Of a DNA stretch of 38,240 nt, positions 33,953 through 38,240 are shown piece by piece. The notes beneath the pieces are model-generated. The model had not been told where the DNA came from. It was given only the letters and a program-made list of their open reading frames with translations, and searched no databases. Source of the stretch: Alphaproteobacteria bacterium (GTDB taxonomy: Bacteria; Pseudomonadota; Alphaproteobacteria; Acetobacterales; Acetobacteraceae); assembly GCA_020850755.1 (NCBI GenBank), contig JADZEB010000057.1, positions 1 to 38,240 of the forward strand. Reading direction: 5' to 3'. Within the stretch, counting starts at the first letter, position 1, and the number at the start of each line of letters is the position of its first letter. The translations under genes were made by a program, and so were the position numbers.

Positions 33953-34900
33953 CTAGAAGGCCGATTTCAGCGTCGCCTCGTTCTCGCGCAAGAGCCGCTG
34001 CGCCTCGCGCAGCGAGTCGGCATAGTCGGCCGCGAAGCGCCAGTTGCGCTCGAGCCGCGCCTGGGTGACGAACTGGTTCCATTCCGGGCTCGCCACCACC
34101 TTGTTGAGCGCGTCCACCAGCCGGTCGCGGATCGCCGCCGGCAGGTTGGGAGGCGCGGACACGGCGCGCAGCACGGTGACAGGCGCGAGGTTGGCCAGGT
34201 TCACGTCGCGCAGCGCCGGCAGGTCCGGCACGCGCTCGTCGCGGCCGGCGGCCCAGGACAGGAGGCCGCGGACATTGTTCTGGCGGAAATGGTCGAGCCA
34301 GAGCGAGGGGCCAAGCGAGGCGACATCGACATCGCCGCGCACGGCGGCCAGCACCAGCTCGGGCGGGCCCTGCACGGAAACGAAGGCCACCGGGAAGTTC
34401 AGCGCGCGCCCGAGCATGGCGCACTGCATCGCGCCGGTGGAGATGCCGCCGAAGGTGCCGCAGCGCACCGGCTGGCGCGAGTTGCGCATCTGGTCGAGCG
34501 ATTGGAAGCGGCTTTTCGCCGACAGCACCATCACCTGCGTGCCGGCCGAATAGTGGCCGAGCCAGGTGAAGCCAAGCGCGTCGAAGGGCTGGGGCTGCAC
34601 GATCTGCAGGCCCATCTGCGCCACCGGATCGCCGGCGCCGATGGTGGTGCCGTCGGGCGCGGCGCGGAAGATGCGGTTGAAGCCGGTGGCACCGGGGATG
34701 TTCTGCACCGCGACCGGCACGCCAAGCTCGCGCGAGAGCAGGGGCGCGGCGGCGCGAGCGTTGCGGTCGGCCAGCGAGCCGGCAGTGTAGGGCACGATGT
34801 ATTCGATCGGCCGCGAGGGCGTCCAGCTTTGCGCGAGCGCGATGCCCGGAAGGGCGATCGCGGCGGCGGCCGCGAGCAGTCCGAATAGGCGCCTGTTCAT
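33953..34900 (-). CDS. tctC: tripartite tricarboxylate transporter substrate-binding protein (Bug/TctC family)
   Basis: This is the periplasmic receptor for the TctA-TctB permease. The 315-residue protein has a signal peptide (hydrophobic at 5-20, cleavage after ALA at residue 23), then WTPSRPIEYIVPYTAGSLADRNARAAAPLLSRELG, the standard Bug-family opening, and VQNIPGATGFNRIFRAAPDGTTIG. GGGAGG lies five bases before the ATG at 34900, an excellent ribosome binding site. It is 31 bases upstream of the racemase-fold gene. The ligand is probably a carboxylic acid or its derivative, but it cannot be named. Confidence 0.92.
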   Translation of the reverse strand: MNRRLFGLLAAAAAIALPGIALAQSWTPSRPIEYIVPYTAGSLADRNARAAAPLLSRELGVPVAVQNIPGATGFNRIFRAAPDGTTIGAGDPVAQMGLQIVQPQPFDALGFTWLGHYSAGTQVMVLSAKSRFQSLDQMRNSRQPVRCGTFGGISTGAMQCAMLGRALNFPVAFVSVQGPPELVLAAVRGDVDVASLGPSLWLDHFRQNNVRGLLSWAAGRDERVPDLPALRDVNLANLAPVTVLRAVSAPPNLPAAIRDRLVDALNKVVASPEWNQFVTQARLERNWRFAADYADSLREAQRLLRENEATLKSAF

Positions 34901-34934
34901 GTCTGCCTCCCAGCGTTGACGAAGCCTTGGTGTG

Positions 34935-34953
34935 CCGGGCCTTGCCGGCCCGG
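34935..34953. other. GC hairpin between the dipeptidase gene and tctC
   Basis: CCGGGCC (34935-34941) and GGCCCGG (34947-34953) form a perfect 7-bp stem with loop TTGCC, followed on the minus strand only by mixed bases. It sits in the 144-base gap between two genes of the same direction, where it could slow transcription or protect mRNA ends. A 16-bp tandem repeat lies nearby at 34997-35028. Confidence 0.35.
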
Positions 34954-35044
34954 TCCGGTCGAGCGCCGCATCATAGGCGGCAGGCGCGATCTGTAAATGC
35001 GCCGCCCTGCACATGCGCCGCCCTGCGCGGGCCGGACCGCGCCG

Positions 35045-36085
35045 CTATGTCCTGCGCCCCGCCCGCACGGCGGCGAAGCAGCGGAGCCAGTTCCCGCCCA
35101 GCACTTTCGCCGCATCGGCCTCGGCGAGCCCGCGATCGAGCAGCGCGGTGGCCAGTGCCGGGTAGCGGCGGAAATCGGGCATGATCGCCTCGGCCGCGCC
35201 CGCGCCCATGTCGGTGCCGATGCCGACATGATCGATGCCGACGCAGTCGATCAGCCGGAACATGTGCTCGATCATGCCGGCGAGCCCGCGCCCCTGGAAC
35301 GCCGCCGCCCAGGCGCCGATGACGCCGCCGGTGGCCGCCACCATGCGCGCATAGTCGGTGCTGATGAAGCGCGGATGGCCGGGATCGTCCTGAAGATTCG
35401 AGTGCGTGCACAGGATCGGGTTGCGCGAGGCCTCGGCGACGCCGCGCGCGGTGGCTTCGGTCGCGTGCGAGACATCGAGCAGGATGCCGAGATCGTCCAT
35501 GCGCTGCACGGCGGCGCGGCCGAAGGGGGTGAGGCCACCGTGGCGCGGCGGCTCGGTCTGGATGTCGCCAAGCTCGTTGATGCGGTAGTGGACCGGCTGG
35601 ATCGAGCGCACGCCGCACGAAGCCGCCCAGTCCAGCCGGCCAAGATCGCCTTCGAGGAAATCGCAGCCCTCGATCGCCAGCACCGCCCCGGCCAGCGGCT
35701 GGGCCATGCAGGCCGCCACATGCTCGGGCTCGGTGATACGGAACGCCCTGGCGCCGGCGAACAGCGCCTCGATGCGCTGAAGATGCTGCTCGGTCGCGGC
35801 CATGCACTCGCCCGGCTCGGGCTCGCGAAAGCAGTAGGGGCTGCGCAGGCCGGTATCGCGCCGCTTCACCACCGGCGTGTCGGGGATCGCCGCCATGACC
35901 GCCACCGCGACGCCCGACGGGCGCATGCTGTCGATCACCGCCAGTTCGATCGAATCATAGCCGCCGCGTCGGCCGGCATGGGTGTGCATGTCGATGAACG
36001 GCACCTTGTCGCAGAGCGCGCGCCCGGCCGGCGAGATCACGGTCGGGTCGCTGCCCGGCTGGTCGTAGAGGATGGTCTCGCTCAT
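35045..36085 (-). CDS. M19-family (membrane/renal) dipeptidase
   Basis: M19 enzymes are binuclear zinc peptidases for short peptides. The 346-residue protein keeps most metal-site motifs: His34 and His36 (DMHTHAG; the family norm is HxD, so the second ligand differs), Glu139 (AIEGCDF), His207 (LDVSHAT), His228 (LCTHSN) and Asp292 near HVGIGTDMGAG. The HYRIN segment (166-170) matches the loop that reads LTHN in well-known members. There is no signal peptide, so the protein is probably cytosolic. It has AAGGA before the ATG and leads the cluster with tctC, the racemase-fold gene and TctA-TctB, suggesting an imported amide or peptide-like acid. Confidence 0.85.
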   Translation of the reverse strand: MSETILYDQPGSDPTVISPAGRALCDKVPFIDMHTHAGRRGGYDSIELAVIDSMRPSGVAVAVMAAIPDTPVVKRRDTGLRSPYCFREPEPGECMAATEQHLQRIEALFAGARAFRITEPEHVAACMAQPLAGAVLAIEGCDFLEGDLGRLDWAASCGVRSIQPVHYRINELGDIQTEPPRHGGLTPFGRAAVQRMDDLGILLDVSHATEATARGVAEASRNPILCTHSNLQDDPGHPRFISTDYARMVAATGGVIGAWAAAFQGRGLAGMIEHMFRLIDCVGIDHVGIGTDMGAGAAEAIMPDFRRYPALATALLDRGLAEADAAKVLGGNWLRCFAAVRAGRRT

Positions 36086-36219
36086 GCGGGGGAATCCTTG
36101 CGCCGGGCCTTCGTGCTGGCGGTCGGGGCCGAGCATCGCTCGCGCCGCGGCCCCTGTCCATCATCCGCGCCGGGCCCTTGCGGCAGGCGGCCGGCCAGGC
36201 GGCCAGGCGCGCGCCGCCC

Positions 36220-36248
36220 TTGCTTTGCCGCCTTGCGGGGGCTATGTC
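36220..36248 (+). promoter_or_regulatory. candidate promoter of map
   Basis: TTGCTT (36220-36225) and TATGTC (36243-36248) are 17 bases apart in the divergent gap between the M19 gene and map. It would give a leader of about 70 bases before the map ATG. This is a by-eye match. Confidence 0.4.
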
Positions 36249-36326
36249 AGCCCGCAGTGTGGGCGCAAGGGCAGGGCGCGCGGTCCGTGGCCCAGCCGGG
36301 TGCCCCAAGCCGAACCCCGTGGTCCG

Positions 36327-37148
36327 ATGAACCAGATGGAACGCGACGCTGCCCAGTCCGACGCCCGGCGCATAGTGCTGCATGGCGCAGCCGATTTCGA
36401 CGGCATGCGCGCCGCCGGACGGCTGGCGGCCGAGGCGCTCGACGTCATCACGCCGCATGTGATCGTGGGCGTGACCACGGCCGAACTCGACCGTTTGTGC
36501 CACGAGTTCGTCCTTGCGCGCGGGGCCAGGCCCGCACCGCTCGGCTATCGCGGCTACCCGAAAAGCATCTGCACCTCGGTCAACCATGTCGTCTGCCACG
36601 GCATCCCCTCCGAGAGGAGGCTCGAGGATGGGGACATCGTCAATATCGACGTCACCGTGGTGCTGGATGGCTGGCACGGCGACAGTTCGCGCATGTACAT
36701 CGCCGGCAAGCCGCGGGTGAAGGCGCAGCTCCTGATCGACGTCACCTACGAGGCGATGATGCGCGGCATCCGGGCCGTGCGCCCGGGCGCGCGGCTCGGC
36801 GATATCGGCCACGCGATCCAGAGCTATGCCGAGCGGCACCGTTTCTCGGTGGTGCGCGATTTCTGCGGCCACGGGCTCGGGCGCAATTTCCACGAGCCGC
36901 CCAACGTGCTGCATTACGGCCGCGCCGGCGAGGGGCTCGAACTCAAGCCCGGCATGTTCTTCACCATCGAGCCGATGATCAATGCCGGCCGGCACGAGGT
37001 TAAGATCCTCGACGATGGCTGGACCGCGGTGACGCGCGACCGCTCCCTTTCGGCCCAGTTCGAGCACACCGTGGGCGTGACCGAGTCGGGGGTGGAGATA
37101 TTCACCCTTTCGCCCGCCGGGATGCACAAGCCCCCCTACGGCGCCTGA
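36327..37148 (+). CDS. map: type I methionine aminopeptidase
   Basis: Removes the initiator methionine from new proteins. The 273-residue product has the full set of metal ligands: Asp108 and Asp119 (DIVNIDVTVVLDGWHGDSSRM), His182 (FCGHGLGRNFHEPPNV), Glu215 (FTIEPMIN) and Glu246 (SAQFEHTVGV). His91 (VVCHGIPSE) and His189 complete the active site. Length and motifs are those of bacterial MetAP-Ia, with a short N-terminal extension. The ATG at 36327 was chosen over the longer frame from 36072, which overlaps the M19 gene. radC follows in the same direction, a common order in alphaproteobacteria. Confidence 0.96.
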   Translation: MNQMERDAAQSDARRIVLHGAADFDGMRAAGRLAAEALDVITPHVIVGVTTAELDRLCHEFVLARGARPAPLGYRGYPKSICTSVNHVVCHGIPSERRLEDGDIVNIDVTVVLDGWHGDSSRMYIAGKPRVKAQLLIDVTYEAMMRGIRAVRPGARLGDIGHAIQSYAERHRFSVVRDFCGHGLGRNFHEPPNVLHYGRAGEGLELKPGMFFTIEPMINAGRHEVKILDDGWTAVTRDRSLSAQFEHTVGVTESGVEIFTLSPAGMHKPPYGA

Positions 37149-37215
37149 TGTGATCGGCAACTCGATACCGCACCCTTGCTGCGAGGTGCGTGCAGGCGAC
37201 AAGCGACCTTCCCGC

Positions 37216-37252
37216 GCGCAACTGGTTAGGGTTAACTAACCGGTGGTTGCGC
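37216..37252. promoter_or_regulatory. nested inverted repeat between map and radC
   Basis: GCGCAAC (37216-37222) pairs with GTTGCGC (37246-37252), and inside it TGGTTAG (37223-37229) pairs with CTAACCG (37236-37242, one wobble), leaving GGTTAA as loop and GTG bulged. The core GGTTAGGGTTAACTAACC is strikingly AT-rich for this genome. No T-run follows, so an operator or leader hairpin of radC is more likely than a terminator. Confidence 0.5.
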
Positions 37253-37313
37253 ACGGAGACCGGGGCCCTCCGGCGCTTGCGAGGACGAACAGCGCCAGGA
37301 GCGTGGCGGGGCC

Positions 37314-38117
37314 ATGGCAAAGCGCAAGGGGATGGGCGAGGCGCCGATGCGCCTCGGCGCGAGCCTGCCCGGACTAGGCGATCTCCCCTTCGCTCCAGGC
37401 ACCGGCGCGACGGCCGATCCGCCCGCCGACCCTGCCGATACCGCTGTCCCCGGTCATCTCGGCCATCGCAAGCGGCTGCGCGAGCGCTTCCTGGAGCGTG
37501 GCGGCGAGGCGCTGGCCGACTACGAACTTCTGGAAATGCTCCTCGGCATGGCCCAGCCGCGCATCGACACCAAGCCGCTGGCCAAGGCGCTGATCGCGCG
37601 CTTCGGCAGCTTCTCCGCCGTGATCGCCGCGCCGATCAACGAGCTGCGCGGCATGGACGGCCTTGGCGATGTCGGCATCACCGCGCTGAAGGCGGTGCAG
37701 ACGGCCGCGCAGCGCCTCGCCCGCGCCGAGATCCGCGACCGCCCCGTGCTCGGCTCCTTCGAGCAGGTGATCGACTATCTGAACATCGCCCTGGCGCGCG
37801 AGCGCACGGAGCGCTTCCTGGTCCTGCATCTCGATGCGCGCAACCGCCTGCTCGGCGAGGACATGCAGGCGGCAGGCACGGTGAACCACACGCCGGTCTA
37901 TCCGCGCGAGGTGGTCAAGCGCGCCCTCGATGTGGGTGCGGTCGCGATCGTGCTGGTGCACAACCATCCCTCGGGCGATCCCACGCCCTCGCGCGCGGAC
38001 ATCGAGATGACACGGGAAGTGCGCGCCGCCGCGGATGCCTTGGGCATCGTGCTGCACGACCACATCATCATCGGCAATGGCCGGCACATGAGCTTCCGCC
38101 GCGAGGGGCTTCTCTAG
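37314..38117 (+). CDS. radC: RadC/UPF0758 family protein (JAB domain)
   Basis: The family's role is unsettled, despite its old link to DNA repair. The 267-residue protein has an Ala/Pro-rich N-terminus (1-50), a helix-hairpin-helix-like region (LADYELLEMLLGMAQPR ... GLGDVGITALKA, about 70-126), and a C-terminal JAB domain with the zinc motif HNHPSGDPTPSRAD (His216, His218, Asp229). ATG codons at 37314 and 37332 are both possible; GGCGGGG lies near the first. The TAG stop at 38115-38117 is formed by repeat copy 3, as at the ends of dctM and the MOSC gene. Confidence 0.93.
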   Translation: MAKRKGMGEAPMRLGASLPGLGDLPFAPGTGATADPPADPADTAVPGHLGHRKRLRERFLERGGEALADYELLEMLLGMAQPRIDTKPLAKALIARFGSFSAVIAAPINELRGMDGLGDVGITALKAVQTAAQRLARAEIRDRPVLGSFEQVIDYLNIALARERTERFLVLHLDARNRLLGEDMQAAGTVNHTPVYPREVVKRALDVGAVAIVLVHNHPSGDPTPSRADIEMTREVRAAADALGIVLHDHIIIGNGRHMSFRREGLL

Positions 38118-38240
38118 AGCAGCGTCCGATCTGGTGGAACCGCAGGGCGGTTCCACCAGATCGGACCAAGCTGCTCGCAAACCTTAAGTTTCTCGGGCAC
38201 GACTTCCGTTCGGCTGATTCAAGCCGAACGGAACGTGCCC
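38114..38240 (+). repeat. three-copy palindromic repeat, copy 3 (reaches the window end)
   Basis: It begins with CTAG at 38114-38117 (radC stop). Hairpin A: GAGCAGC (38117-38123) and the 19-base arm (38124-38142) pair perfectly with 38148-38166 and GCTGCTC (38170-38176). Its loop is CAGGG, the reverse complement of the CCCTG loop in the other two copies, and the bulge is CAA rather than TAA. Hairpin B at 38204-38233 is perfect, with outer arms GGGCACG and CGTGCCC. The window stops exactly after CCC, where the other copies continue with TA. Confidence 0.88.

Noticed and set aside
34997-35028. 16-bp tandem repeat (ATGCGCCGCCCTGCAC-type) between tctC and the M19 gene
   Set aside because: Only two copies, with no symmetry or conserved partner. 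Best explained by slippage.

Overview
The window is very GC-rich, densely coded bacterial DNA. Gene content and order point to an alphaproteobacterium, most likely Rhodospirillales/Acetobacteraceae (Roseomonas- or Elioraea-like). This placement rests on the minus-strand block lysC-ptsP-prfA-prmC-DUF4167-clpB beside ubiG, on map-radC and comF-grxC-DUF1178, and on several solute-binding-protein transporters. No rRNA, tRNA, CRISPR array, transposase or prophage gene was seen.

Layout. Positions 1-3275 (+): the end of a peptide-type ABC permease, then a complete DctP-DctQ-DctM TRAP transporter. Positions 3434-8505: an EAL phosphodiesterase (-), a membrane-anchored alpha/beta hydrolase, a DUF533/TerB protein and an unusual acyl-CoA dehydrogenase-fold enzyme (+). 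Positions 8597-25196 are the housekeeping core. On the minus strand are clpB (with a sigma-32-like promoter), DUF4167, prmC, prfA and hisS (ATGA overlaps at hisS/prfA and prfA/prmC), ispG, rodZ, ptsP, a nitronate monooxygenase and lysC. A MOSC gene (+) interrupts the block between clpB and DUF4167, and ubiG diverges from lysC. Positions 25333-30968: DUF1178, grxC, comF, a four-domain rhodanese and a cysteine-dioxygenase-family enzyme (all -), with a divergent NDUFAF5-like methyltransferase. Positions 31007-36085 (-): a tripartite tricarboxylate-type uptake cluster (TctA-TctB fusion, TctC receptor, Asp/Glu racemase-fold protein) led by an M19 dipeptidase. Positions 36327-38117 (+): map and radC.

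The most interesting structure is a repeat of about 125 bp present three times, at 3272-3401, 12171-12299 and 38114 to the window end. Each copy starts exactly at the stop codon of an unrelated plus-strand gene (dctM, MOSC, radC) and folds into two long hairpins. It looks like a non-autonomous mobile element that inserts at TA/CTAG and supplies the G that rebuilds a TAG stop codon. The second theme is organosulfur chemistry: a thiol dioxygenase next to a rhodanese, and 21 kb away an acyl-CoA dehydrogenase homologue whose catalytic glutamates are replaced in a way that recalls 3-sulfinopropionyl-CoA desulfinase.

All calls come from reading the sequence by eye. Family names rest on recognised motifs and gene order. 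Start sites were chosen from ribosome binding sites and overlaps and are tentative where stated.
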